NCBI GenBank assembly: GCA_927362715.1
Contig: CAKMIX010000003.1
Coordinates: 1 to 64,000 of the forward strand
Reading direction: 5' to 3'
DNA length: 64,000 nt
DNA from: an uncultured Clostridia bacterium
GTDB taxonomy: Bacteria > Bacillota > Clostridia > Oscillospirales > Acutalibacteraceae
The first letter of the stretch is position 1, and each line of letters starts with the position of its first letter. Shown here piece by piece: positions 32,628-41,764 of the stretch. The notes beneath the pieces were generated by a model, which was not told the DNA's origin, searched no databases, and saw only the letters and a program-made list of their open reading frames with translations. Made by a program: the position numbers and the translations under genes.

Positions 32628-35600
32628 TCAGTTGTTTACTTCCACCAGCTTTGCCATGACGATGAAGCGGCTCGCGCCTCCGGGCGTACAGGTGGAAAGG
32701 GTCAGCACCTTATCGCTGCTTGTCACCGTGACGTCCGTTTCCACAACGGAACGCTCCGCCATAGCGGTAAGCCAGGTCGTATAAGCGCCGTCATCCTTCC
32801 AGCTAAGACGCCAGGGAGAGGTATCGCTGCCGGATTCGGAAGGCTTTGCCACAAACGCCGCGAAAATCTCACAGAGATAACCGCCCTCCGGGGTCACAAG
32901 GTACATCTGCTTATGGGTATCAAAGTAACTCTGCTCGTCATACTCATTCAGGACTGCGAACATGGAGCCGTCCCGCATGTTATGGCCGTAAATAATGGTG
33001 TTCCGGTCAGAAAAATCCGCCTTGTTCTCATAATCCGCGAACAGGCATCCCACCTTATTGTAGGTGCCGTCATACAGGTGGTGCAGGTAATACTCGTTGT
33101 CGTCCGCCTGCGTTACCGGGTAGTTGATGACCGTATCGGGAAGGTTCAGCCAGCCGATGATGTCCGGCCCGCTTTCCCGCAAAGATTCAAAATCCACCGC
33201 AGGAAGGACCACGGAAGGGGCTGACCCAGCAGGTTCCGTTTCAGCGGGCGCCATCCCGGTCTCCATATCCTCCGGCGTTTCGGTCTGCTCCGGCAGTTCC
33301 GGCAGCTCCACCAGCCCCGCAAGGTCATCATAAGCCCCGGCGCTTTCGCTGTACTGGCAGAGGTCACGGACCATCAGGAAGCCGCTGCCTAACGCCAGTG
33401 CCGCGCAGAGGGAGAGGACTGCAATGCCCGCAGACTTTGTCCTGGAGGTCTGTCTGCTGTATTTTCCTTTCTTGAAATAGAGGGCAGCAAACACCCCGCC
33501 GCCGATCAGGGCCAGTGCCAGGAGGCCGCCGTACAGGAAAATAAAATTGTCATCCCCGGTCTGCGGTACTGCCTTATCAGGATTAGACGGTGTGGAAGGC
33601 TTGGACGGTGTTTTCGGATTATCAGGAGTTTCCGGTTCTTCCGGTTTCTCATTAAAGAACTGGACCGTTGCGGTCTGGTCCGCCTTGATCTCCACCGTGG
33701 CCGCGTCAGGAATGATATAGTCCTTGCTTGCTCGGTTAGAAAGCTCGGTTACGGTATAAATGCCAACGCGCAGCCCCTTGACCTCGATCACGCCGGATTT
33801 CGGTGTGGTGAAGGTCTCGCAGTAAGAACCGTCCGCGCTCTTGACCTCAATGGCAAAGCCGTCCTTGCGTCCGTCACTGGAATCTTTGGTGATTTTCAGG
33901 TTTCCGCGGTATGCCTCATTGGTAAAGCCCCGGCCTGCCTCGCCGTTTTCGATCACAACGGTCTGGCCGTCCTCGGTGATCGCAAAGTAATACGCCTTTT
34001 CGTCAGGCTGGTAGCCCTCCGGCGCTTTCTTTTCCTTTACGAAATAGCCCTTAGCCAGAAGATTCTCCGCCATGTGGAATCCGCCGTCTGTCTCTTTCAG
34101 GGTGCCGACCAGCGTATCTTCGGCATCCAGCTCCTTGTTGCTGTTGGTGTCCTCATACAGTTCAAACACCGCGCCGGAGAGGAAGCGCAGGAAAGTATTT
34201 TCTTTGTCGCTCTCCACAGAGGAAGGTTCATCCACCGCCTCGGTCTTATGGAGCTGTACCCGTCCGCGGATCAGGGTATCATCCACACGGATTTCGATTG
34301 TCTGTCCGTCCACACCGATATAGATATGGTGTTCCTCCGGGCTCACCGTATAGAGCGCGGGAGCGGAGATTTCCTTTACGATCCAGTGGCCGTAAGGGAT
34401 ATTTTCAAAGGCAAAGCTGCCGTCCTCGCCGGTGGTTACGGTAAGCAGCGCGTTTTCTTCGGTAAATTCCTCGGTATCAGGCGTAAACAGGCCCATCACC
34501 GCGCCGGCCAGCTTCACATCCTCGCTGCCGTCTGTGCTCTCGCCATATTTCACGCCGTCAATGTGCCCGCGGAGCAGGTCATTGGGAACAGCCTCACCCT
34601 CATTGACAAGAATCTGTACCAGCGCCGCCTCCTGGCCCGCATATTCAAAGACTACCGGGTATTTGGTATCGGAAAGCACATAGGCGCTGTTGGTGGTGCG
34701 CTCCTGCACATAATAGCTGCCAAAAGGAAGGTCGGAATCAAAGCAAGCGTCATAGCCGCCCGCCTCATTTGCGGAAACGGAGACCACTTCCAGAAGCCCG
34801 CCTGCCGGGATCACGCTGCCATCCGCCGCCGTCAGGTCAGCGGAAGCATACAGGCCAAAGGAAATGTCCTTGTATTCCTCATTTATGCCAAGCCCGAAAA
34901 GCTCGTCTGTTTCCAGGGCTTTGAACAGGGCCACATCCACCTTCTGGCGCTCGTCATACAGGGATGCGGCGGTCTGCGTGATCTCCACGGTCTCGCCTGC
35001 ATAGGTCAGCTCCGCATATTCCGGGGCCGCATTTACGACCATGCCAGCCGGCGCCTGCCGTTCTTCCAGACGGTAACGGCCCAGGTACAGAAGCCCGCTT
35101 GTGGCGGTTCCATCTTCCCCGGTGGTAAGAGTCTCTACAACCGTGTCCTTTGCTACTCGGAGGGTCCCGTCGCCGGTATAAATATCCTCGTCAGCGATCA
35201 CATCATAGACCGCGCCGGGAAGCCCGGCCACTTCATACACCGGCTGATACAGGCCGCCGTTTTCCTGGACGGAAGCGAACACCTCGCCGGTCTTTGTAAT
35301 GGTGAGCTGGCCCTTCTGGGGCATGTTGTACTGTGTGACGGTCACAACCGCCTCGCTGCCGTCAATAGTGAACGGCACGGGCTCACTGGAAAGGACATAA
35401 CCGTAAGGCGCCGCCACCTCATAAAGCTCATAATCCCCGGTATGCAGAGGTTCCGGCAGCATGAGCCAGCCTTCGTCCGAAACATAGAAGGTATCAAGGG
35501 TCTCCGGGTTCGGGTAGAAAATTTCCTGGGTGACAAATTCCCTGGTGGAAAGGTCCTTGATCTGGAAGCCGGTGCCGGTCATCGGAATAATGTTCCCGGT

Positions 35601-37550
35601 CTCGGCGTCGCATTTCTCCACTTTGAGCCTTGCGGTAATGGTGCGGTTATTCAGGATATAGCTGTAGGTCTGGCCGTTTGCGGAAATAAATACCGTAAAA
35701 TCCGGGATAAAAGCCTTTCCATCCTCACCGGCTACCTGGTGGACCGTATAATGGCCGTAAGGGAGCATTTTGGAGGAAGCAAAGCCATCACTGTCCGTGA
35801 TGAGCAGGTCGCGCTCGCTTTCCTTCGCCGCATCATAGCTGCCCGCCGCCTTCAGGTAGATTTCAAAGACAGCGCCGGCCTCCGGGCGCTCGATCACTCC
35901 CTCATTCGGTTCTTCCGTATTTTCATCTTTGGACACATCCGGGTCCGGGTCGTCCGTATGCTTTACAAGCTGGATATTGCCATAGATCACGGTTTCCGTG
36001 ACCTGGTTTTCCGTGGTGTTCAGCTCCACCTCGTACAGCGTCGGGGAAGCGCCCACCTCGTAGACCGTATCATCCAAAAGGTAGCCAGTGCTGGGCTCGA
36101 TCTCCCGTACCGTCCAGCTATCGCCGCAGACATAGTAGCGGGTCATAAAACTGCCGTCCGGCCCGGTGGTATAGGTATCTACCAGATCGCCACCACAATA
36201 AATCCCATAGGTCGCCCCGGCAAGGGTGGCGTCGCCCTGGGCGGTCCCGGTGTCCGCGTCGCTCTTTACCACATGCACACGGAATTTCTTCAGGATATTG
36301 CTGAAATGGACGGAAGAAGTCTGGCCGCTCTCAATGGTGATGTACTGTGCGGAAGGGGTCACATAGCGGTCAACCGGGATTTCCGTCACCAGATAGGTGC
36401 CGGGCAGGAATTTCTTTTCCACCTGGCCGTTATCCCTGGTAGTAACAGTCTCATTGACTTCATTTCCCAAAATATCCGTGCCGGAAATGCGGAAGGAAAT
36501 GCCGGACACAATGCCGTCCTCACTGGTCTTGACGATCTTTGCGGTTCCGTAGGTCTCCGTTTTGATGTTCATAAAGAAGGAAACCGGGTCGCTGGCGCCG
36601 GTCATCATAGTCTGGTAGCCGGGCCTGCCCCAGATCAGCATATCATTGGCAACCGGAATATCTTTTCTGAACTTAAAAGAAACCGGGTCCATAATCATGT
36701 TTTTGCTGGTGAAGGTGTACTGGTTGCCGTTCCTGCTCACGGTCACGCCGCTGCCGGAAAGCATTTCCAGGTCAATATTCAGGTTGTTGGTGTCGGTAAC
36801 AGTCAGGGTATAGACCTTTCTGCTGGTGTCCCATTTCAGTTCCAGAACAGGGGCATCCCCCTTATTCGCTGCAGTAAAGGAAGGGACGGTGGAGTGGGAC
36901 GCCACCTGTTCCAGAATCCAGTTGTATGCCTTTTCCGCAGGACGCCCGGCAACCACGCTGTAATACTGGTCCGCCGAAGCATGGCCGTTGCTGTGTCTGC
37001 TGTAGGGGTCGCTCCGAAGCTGCTGCTGGTATTCCCAGAGGATGATCTGCGTCGCAATCTTATAATCGTCCTCATTGATCCCGGAAACAGGAAGGAAGGC
37101 GCCGGGTTTCCAGCCATAGATCGCCGTCAGGGTAATGCCGCGCTTGGCAGCAGAAGGGAGCATATTCAGATAATCGCTGTTGGTCCCATTCTCCGAAGTA
37201 TAGGTATTTTCGGAAGTGTTATAGGCAATCCCGCTCTCCACACAGTAAACATGATGGCTGATACCTTCTGAATCCGTCAGCATATAGTGCCGGTAGGCAT
37301 TGCCGCCGGAACTGGTGCGGACATCTACTGTGCCATCCGAATGATAGGCAAGAAAGGTATAGGGTGCAGGCGCGTAATAATGCTGCCCGTCAGACCCTAC
37401 ATACTGGTCGCCCAGCCAGGAGCTTGCTTTCTGGCCCACGCCTGCCGCAAACGCCTGGGCGGGGAGCAGACTAAAGACGCATACCGCGCAGAGTAAAAAT
37501 GCCACGATCCTGTGCAGACCGCGGCGGTGTGTGTTTGTTTTCATATTCAC
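32628..37550 (-). CDS. SpaA/Cna-B-type adhesin fused to class B sortase (1640 aa)
   Basis: Signal peptide (FLLCAVCVFSLLPAQAFAAG), a thioester/adhesin-like N-terminal domain (VYCVESGIAYN, YKIATQIILWEYQ), then many SpaA/Cna-B repeats (for example GAVFEIYLKAAG, GAVYDVIADEDIY, GAVFELYEDTNS). Near residue 1355 is a sorting-signal-like VPQTGDD followed by a hydrophobic helix and KKGKYSR. With no stop, the frame continues into a second membrane helix (SAGIAVLSLCAALALGSGFLMV) and a complete class B sortase: DIIGWLNLPDTVINYPV, YGHNM (His), VLTLSTC (Cys), ASRF (Arg). In related ICEs these are two genes. The protein would mediate surface attachment during mating and may anchor itself or partners. GTG 37550 or ATG 37544 is the start. 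Confidence 0.9.
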   Translation of the reverse strand: MNMKTNTHRRGLHRIVAFLLCAVCVFSLLPAQAFAAGVGQKASSWLGDQYVGSDGQHYYAPAPYTFLAYHSDGTVDVRTSSGGNAYRHYMLTDSEGISHHVYCVESGIAYNTSENTYTSENGTNSDYLNMLPSAAKRGITLTAIYGWKPGAFLPVSGINEDDYKIATQIILWEYQQQLRSDPYSRHSNGHASADQYYSVVAGRPAEKAYNWILEQVASHSTVPSFTAANKGDAPVLELKWDTSRKVYTLTVTDTNNLNIDLEMLSGSGVTVSRNGNQYTFTSKNMIMDPVSFKFRKDIPVANDMLIWGRPGYQTMMTGASDPVSFFMNIKTETYGTAKIVKTSEDGIVSGISFRISGTDILGNEVNETVTTRDNGQVEKKFLPGTYLVTEIPVDRYVTPSAQYITIESGQTSSVHFSNILKKFRVHVVKSDADTGTAQGDATLAGATYGIYCGGDLVDTYTTGPDGSFMTRYYVCGDSWTVREIEPSTGYLLDDTVYEVGASPTLYEVELNTTENQVTETVIYGNIQLVKHTDDPDPDVSKDENTEEPNEGVIERPEAGAVFEIYLKAAGSYDAAKESERDLLITDSDGFASSKMLPYGHYTVHQVAGEDGKAFIPDFTVFISANGQTYSYILNNRTITARLKVEKCDAETGNIIPMTGTGFQIKDLSTREFVTQEIFYPNPETLDTFYVSDEGWLMLPEPLHTGDYELYEVAAPYGYVLSSEPVPFTIDGSEAVVTVTQYNMPQKGQLTITKTGEVFASVQENGGLYQPVYEVAGLPGAVYDVIADEDIYTGDGTLRVAKDTVVETLTTGEDGTATSGLLYLGRYRLEERQAPAGMVVNAAPEYAELTYAGETVEITQTAASLYDERQKVDVALFKALETDELFGLGINEEYKDISFGLYASADLTAADGSVIPAGGLLEVVSVSANEAGGYDACFDSDLPFGSYYVQERTTNSAYVLSDTKYPVVFEYAGQEAALVQILVNEGEAVPNDLLRGHIDGVKYGESTDGSEDVKLAGAVMGLFTPDTEEFTEENALLTVTTGEDGSFAFENIPYGHWIVKEISAPALYTVSPEEHHIYIGVDGQTIEIRVDDTLIRGRVQLHKTEAVDEPSSVESDKENTFLRFLSGAVFELYEDTNSNKELDAEDTLVGTLKETDGGFHMAENLLAKGYFVKEKKAPEGYQPDEKAYYFAITEDGQTVVIENGEAGRGFTNEAYRGNLKITKDSSDGRKDGFAIEVKSADGSYCETFTTPKSGVIEVKGLRVGIYTVTELSNRASKDYIIPDAATVEIKADQTATVQFFNEKPEEPETPDNPKTPSKPSTPSNPDKAVPQTGDDNFIFLYGGLLALALIGGGVFAALYFKKGKYSRQTSRTKSAGIAVLSLCAALALGSGFLMVRDLCQYSESAGAYDDLAGLVELPELPEQTETPEDMETGMAPAETEPAGSAPSVVLPAVDFESLRESGPDIIGWLNLPDTVINYPVTQADDNEYYLHHLYDGTYNKVGCLFADYENKADFSDRNTIIYGHNMRDGSMFAVLNEYDEQSYFDTHKQMYLVTPEGGYLCEIFAAFVAKPSESGSDTSPWRLSWKDDGAYTTWLTAMAERSVVETDVTVTSSDKVLTLSTCTPGGASRFIVMAKLVEVNN

Positions 37551-37576
37551 GATAGAAAGACCTCACTTTCATAAAA

Positions 37577-37606
37577 TAGGTAAGGACGGCGCATTACTCG
37601 CCGTCC
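37577..37606 (-). terminator. Hairpin at the DUF4366 stop, possible terminator
   Basis: GGACGGCG/CGCCGTCC arms (37584-37591, 37599-37606) overlap the stop codon and are followed by TTACCTATTTTATG, a weak T-tract. Confidence 0.5.
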
Positions 37607-38778
37607 TCATGGGTGCTATCCTCAAAGTCATCCTCGGAGAGATATTCCGGTTCGCCGTAAGCCTCGTCCGGGTCAAAGCCCTCCCCGTAGCCGTCGTCCT
37701 CGTCAAATTCGTCCTCGTCCGCCGCTTGCTGCTTCGGGCGCACGATCTTCACATAGTAACCGACGCCTCCGACTGCAAGCAGGGCAACAATGATAAAGAT
37801 AATCGTGCCGACGCTGCCGGTATCTTTCTTCGACTGTTCCGGTTCAGCCGGTTCCTCCGGCTCTGCCGGCTTTTCTTTCCCGATGCAGCCGTTTAAGTCA
37901 TTTTTGCAGACCGGGCAGCCGGTATTGACTTTTCCGGCCTCGCATTTTTCCTTACAGGTGCAGACATCCGCAGCCGGGATCACGCTCACGCTGCCATCAT
38001 TCTTTTCCGCAAGGGCCATCAGGTCCGCCTCGGTAACGCCATTCAGGAAATACACGTTGTTGTCGTCACGCTTGCCGTCAATGATAAGATAGAACACATT
38101 CCCGGCCTCGGTGGTAATGGTGTAAAACTGTTTATCCCCATCCTCGCCGGTTGCACTGTCCAGCACGGTCCCGGTTCCCTCCGGGGTGAAAGCACCATCC
38201 GGGACGGAGGAAGTGGTGGGTTCCGGTGTGCCGGAATTTCCTGTACTGCCGGAGCTGCCGCCCTGGGAGTTTGTGCCGCCCGAAGCCGTTCCCGTATTGG
38301 AACTGCCGGAATTGCCGCTTTGGGTGCCGGTGCCCGTGCTGCCGGAAGAAGCTGCCGGGGTCTGCGCCGGTTTCGTTGCCGGTGTGCTGCTCTGGCTCGC
38401 CTGCGTGGGGGCAGCCGGTTTTTCCGTGGGCGCCGGTTCCTTATAATAGGGGTTGTCAAACTTCACGGTATCAGAACGGTTCCCGGCATAGTCCACCGCA
38501 TAGACGCTCACTTTTTTATCCGTGCCGGCATAATCCTTCAGCGAGACAGAGGCTTTCCCGTCTACAAGGGAATTTACACGGGTCTTGTCGATATAGACAG
38601 CCTCCACGCCGGAATTGTCGTCGCTGCTTACGATCTTTACGGTTTCCTCATCCAGCACCGCCGTAAGCGTGGGCGGCGTGGTGTCCTTGTCACCGGCGGC
38701 AAAAGCCGTCATGGGTAAGGTCATGGCGCCTATGAGAAAGACAAGCGCCACAAGGAGAGAGATTCGTTTAGTCCTCAT
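37594..38778 (-). CDS. DUF4366 (CD1107-family) conjugation surface protein (394 aa)
   Basis: Signal peptide (ISLLVALVFLIGAMTLPMTAFAAG), an Ig-like region, a long low-complexity Ser/Gly/Thr/Pro linker around residues 120-200, then DUF4366: QFYTITTEAGNVFYLIIDGKRDDNNVYFLNGVTEADLMALAE with a cysteine cluster CTCKEKCEAGKVNTGCPVCKNDLNGC, a membrane helix and an acidic cytoplasmic tail. A standard component near the VirB4/M23 genes of clostridial ICEs; probably part of the cell-envelope part of the transfer machine. Confidence 0.9.
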   Translation of the reverse strand: MRTKRISLLVALVFLIGAMTLPMTAFAAGDKDTTPPTLTAVLDEETVKIVSSDDNSGVEAVYIDKTRVNSLVDGKASVSLKDYAGTDKKVSVYAVDYAGNRSDTVKFDNPYYKEPAPTEKPAAPTQASQSSTPATKPAQTPAASSGSTGTGTQSGNSGSSNTGTASGGTNSQGGSSGSTGNSGTPEPTTSSVPDGAFTPEGTGTVLDSATGEDGDKQFYTITTEAGNVFYLIIDGKRDDNNVYFLNGVTEADLMALAEKNDGSVSVIPAADVCTCKEKCEAGKVNTGCPVCKNDLNGCIGKEKPAEPEEPAEPEQSKKDTGSVGTIIFIIVALLAVGGVGYYVKIVRPKQQAADEDEFDEDDGYGEGFDPDEAYGEPEYLSEDDFEDSTHEDGE

Positions 38779-39013
38779 GCACTTCCTCCTGTTCCTGCGG
38801 CGAAGGTTCCTGTACGGACGCCATCTGCCGCGTTTTTAAGAATTCGGCCAATTCCTGGGGCGTCAGGTGATAGCTGCGGGCCACCGCCACAAAATCGGTG
38901 TTCTCCAGCTCCGTTTTCTGTTTCTCCAAATCCCGGAGCCTGGCCTGCTGCTCCGCGATCTTCGCCTTGGTCTTTTCAATGTCTTTTGCCAGTTTTTCAA
39001 TTTTAGGGTTCAA
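38768..39013 (-). CDS. DUF4315 small coiled-coil protein (81 aa)
   Basis: Coiled coil KIEKLAKDIEKTKAKIAEQQARLRDLEKQKTELEN followed by TDFVAVARSYHLTPQELAEFLK, the DUF4315 pattern. TTG start at 39013 after GGAGGTAACAAA. Overlaps the next gene by 11 bp. Always found between the M23 hydrolase and DUF4366 genes in this ICE type. Confidence 0.92.
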   Translation of the reverse strand: MNPKIEKLAKDIEKTKAKIAEQQARLRDLEKQKTELENTDFVAVARSYHLTPQELAEFLKTRQMASVQEPSPQEQEEVHED

Positions 39014-39031
39014 TTTGTTACCTCCATTCTG

Positions 39032-41719
39032 TTAAGGCAGACGGCCAAAGGTGTAGAAGTGGCTCTGCCAGTAACTTGTATTGATATTTGCGTAAGAGAT
39101 CGGGTCCCCACAATGGATCATCATTCCGTTACCCACATAGATTCCCACATGGCTCGCGCCGCTGGTGTTATAGGTCCCCTGGAAGAAAATCAGGTCGCCG
39201 GGCCTTGCGTCCGCGCTCGATACAGGCGTACACACGCCTAGAAGCCCATCCGCGGTAAGCCGTCCGAAGTTCCAGCCGGTATGGTTGACTACCCAGGAAA
39301 CGAAGCCCGAACAGTCAAAGGAAGTGGAAGGGCTTGCACCGCCCCACACATACGGATAGCCTAAGTATTTCTCCGCCTCCGCGATCATGGCCGCGAACTG
39401 TTCATCCGCAAGGGCCTCCGGTGGAATATCGTAATCAAAGTAGCTGCCGCCTCCGCCCGCGCCAATGTCTGGCAGGCCGATACTGTTGGTATCGCCGGTA
39501 TCTGCAAAATACAGCGGGTTTAAATACTGCCCGTCCACCAATACCTCCAGGTGCAGGTGCGGCCCGGTAGAATTGCCAGTGCTGCCGACCTTTGCGATCA
39601 CATCCCCGGCTTTTACTTCCTGACCCACGGACACAAGAAGCTGCGAACAGTGGCCGTATTTCGTGGTAAGGGTATGCCCCTCGTAAGCCTCGCCTTCAAT
39701 GGCGACACACAGGCCGTAGCCGCCTGCGTTTCCTGCCAGCGTCACTGTTCCGTCATGGCCGGCTAAGATTTCCGTGCCCTGGGCCATGCCGATGTCAACA
39801 CCGGTATGGTAGTCCTTTCCCCCGCTGATGGGGTGTACCCGGTAGCCGTAGTAGCTGGTGACATAGGGCAGCCAGTTTATTCCAAAGACATTTTTCACAT
39901 ACTGCCGGTTGCCCTTGGTCTGCAATAGAATCTCACAGATTTCTTTCTGCTCGGAGCTCATGCGCTGTACCACCAGGTTTGCAAGATGCGTGGCCGTGAG
40001 CTTTACATTCAAGATGTGCCATTCATAGGGCACTTCTTCCTCGGTTTCCTCGCCGGTCTCCGGGTCAACATGGGTCTCTGTCCGGTAGCGGATTTCCGTT
40101 TCCTCCGTAAAGGTAAGGGAATACTGCTCATTGAAAAGCTGCCGCAGGACGCCCTCGATCTGCTCATAGGTAAAATTCTGATAGGCAGAAGTGAGATAGC
40201 CCATCAGGATATAGGGGTCATGCTCGATAGCGCCGATGTTATAGCGGTACTCGTCATAACCGGGCCGGTCTGTTTCCACACGGTCTATTTCCATTTGCAG
40301 GTCTGTTTCCCACTCGGTATAGATAAGCTCCGCGTTGTTGATGTCCTGATCCTCCGCCAGATAGGTAGAGGCGGCGATACTTCCCAGGCCCCCGGTCCCG
40401 ATATTGGAAAACGAGGAAAACAGCGAAGAAATGAGAAATACCACCAGAAGCAGAAGGACGAGAATGCCGCAGATAACCGGGTGGCGCTTGACGGTGTTTA
40501 CCACCGAGGCAGCGATCTTTTCCGTTGTAACGGCTGCGTCCTTTGCCCGCTTTCCGGTTTTCTGTGCCTCCCTTGCGGCTTTGGCATACTGCCGTTTCAG
40601 CTTTTGCTTCTGCCACATCCGGGCAAGGAGATTTTTCTTTAACTCCGGGTGATCCGAAAGGGCCTGCCGGTAGGCAAGCTGCGCGTTAGCCCTCGCTGAT
40701 TTCTGCTGCAGCTTTGTCACCCGGCGGTAAGGCGCTGTTTTATGGCGGTGGTACAGGGTGCGCACCCCGGCCTCACCCACAAGCTCTGTGCGGTGGGCGG
40801 CTTTCACGCCAACATTTTCTTCCTCCGCCTGGTAGATTTTCTTATGCGCGTAACCGACAGCCGTATTTGCAGCCGCCTTTACCGGGCGCATGGGAAGGGA
40901 ACCCTTTACATGGGCCCGCTGGGATTTTACTTCCTGCTCAAATTTCAGCCGCTTTTTTGCTTTGCCGGTCTCCGGGTCGGAAGCCGTCTCCATACGCAGT
41001 TTTTTCCGGGAAGGCAGACGCGCCTCGGCGTCCTCCAGCTTCTTTTCCATACGCTCGGCCCTGCGCCTCGCCTGGGTCAGCTTTTTATCCGCCGCCTCCG
41101 GTGGCAGCTCGTCAGCGGTAAATTCCAGCTTGGAAGGCCGTTTTGGTTCTCCTTCGGCTGATCCCGGCTGTTTCTCCTGGGGTTCCTCGGCTTTTGCCGC
41201 CTCCTGGAAACGCTGCTGGTATTTGTTGCCGTGCTGGTGCATCCGGCGTCTGCCCGGTGTTTCCCCGGCATTTGTACTGCCGCCATCTGAAGCAGCGGAA
41301 GCCTCCGAACTGCCGGAACCGGACAACTCCTGGCCGCCGCGCCGGGAAAAGTCTGCATCCTGGCGCCGAAACCTGCCGGAATCCTGCTGCCTGCTTTCGC
41401 GGAAGCTGTCACGCCCGGAAAAATTCGGCCCGCTTTGCTGTGAATCGCCGCGGCTGTCCGGAACAGAATCCCCGGACGCCTGCCGGGAAGCAGTATAATC
41501 CACACTGGAATCCGCTGCCGGAACTGTGCCGTCCTCCGAACCCCCTTGATACAGGTTCCTTCCTCTATGTCGGTTATCTTCCTGAACAGGAGCATCACGG
41601 GCCCGGCGCAGATCAAAATCCTGGCCGCGCACCTCACCAGCCCGGACGTCTGTTTCTGTTTTCCTTGCCGGCTGCCGTACCGCGTCTTTGGGTCGTCTGA
41701 ACTCTTTATCACGGGACAT
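39032..41719 (-). CDS. M23 + NlpC/P60 bifunctional cell-wall hydrolase of the T4SS (895 aa)
   Basis: A disordered, charged N-terminal 400 residues, a membrane helix (VICGILVLLLLVVFLISSLFS), a VirB8-like/linker region, then two peptidoglycan hydrolase domains: LytM/M23 (GYRVHPISGGKDYHTGVDIGM; GHCSQLL; GPHLHLEV) and NlpC/P60 (VWGGASPSTSFDCSGFVSWV with the catalytic Cys; ASHVGIYVGNGMMIHCG with His). It opens the wall for the conjugation channel, the role of VirB1-like enzymes. GGAGGTGATGGAT places the start at ATG 41719. Confidence 0.93.
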   Translation of the reverse strand: MSRDKEFRRPKDAVRQPARKTETDVRAGEVRGQDFDLRRARDAPVQEDNRHRGRNLYQGGSEDGTVPAADSSVDYTASRQASGDSVPDSRGDSQQSGPNFSGRDSFRESRQQDSGRFRRQDADFSRRGGQELSGSGSSEASAASDGGSTNAGETPGRRRMHQHGNKYQQRFQEAAKAEEPQEKQPGSAEGEPKRPSKLEFTADELPPEAADKKLTQARRRAERMEKKLEDAEARLPSRKKLRMETASDPETGKAKKRLKFEQEVKSQRAHVKGSLPMRPVKAAANTAVGYAHKKIYQAEEENVGVKAAHRTELVGEAGVRTLYHRHKTAPYRRVTKLQQKSARANAQLAYRQALSDHPELKKNLLARMWQKQKLKRQYAKAAREAQKTGKRAKDAAVTTEKIAASVVNTVKRHPVICGILVLLLLVVFLISSLFSSFSNIGTGGLGSIAASTYLAEDQDINNAELIYTEWETDLQMEIDRVETDRPGYDEYRYNIGAIEHDPYILMGYLTSAYQNFTYEQIEGVLRQLFNEQYSLTFTEETEIRYRTETHVDPETGEETEEEVPYEWHILNVKLTATHLANLVVQRMSSEQKEICEILLQTKGNRQYVKNVFGINWLPYVTSYYGYRVHPISGGKDYHTGVDIGMAQGTEILAGHDGTVTLAGNAGGYGLCVAIEGEAYEGHTLTTKYGHCSQLLVSVGQEVKAGDVIAKVGSTGNSTGPHLHLEVLVDGQYLNPLYFADTGDTNSIGLPDIGAGGGGSYFDYDIPPEALADEQFAAMIAEAEKYLGYPYVWGGASPSTSFDCSGFVSWVVNHTGWNFGRLTADGLLGVCTPVSSADARPGDLIFFQGTYNTSGASHVGIYVGNGMMIHCGDPISYANINTSYWQSHFYTFGRLP

Positions 41720-41764
41720 ATCCATCACCTCCAGTCTGAATTATCGTTGTTGGTCTGCCGACGC

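Noticed and set aside
34074..37271. 1065-codon open frame on the plus strand opposite the adhesin-sortase gene
   Set aside because: It is an antisense shadow of a G+C-rich repetitive gene: no ribosome site, no recognisable domain, and the minus-strand frame has signal peptide, repeats and sortase motifs.
38180..38460. Repetitive short motifs that look like a repeat array
   Set aside because: This is the Ser/Gly/Thr/Pro linker of the DUF4366 protein, not a CRISPR; no CRISPR repeats or cas genes were seen anywhere.
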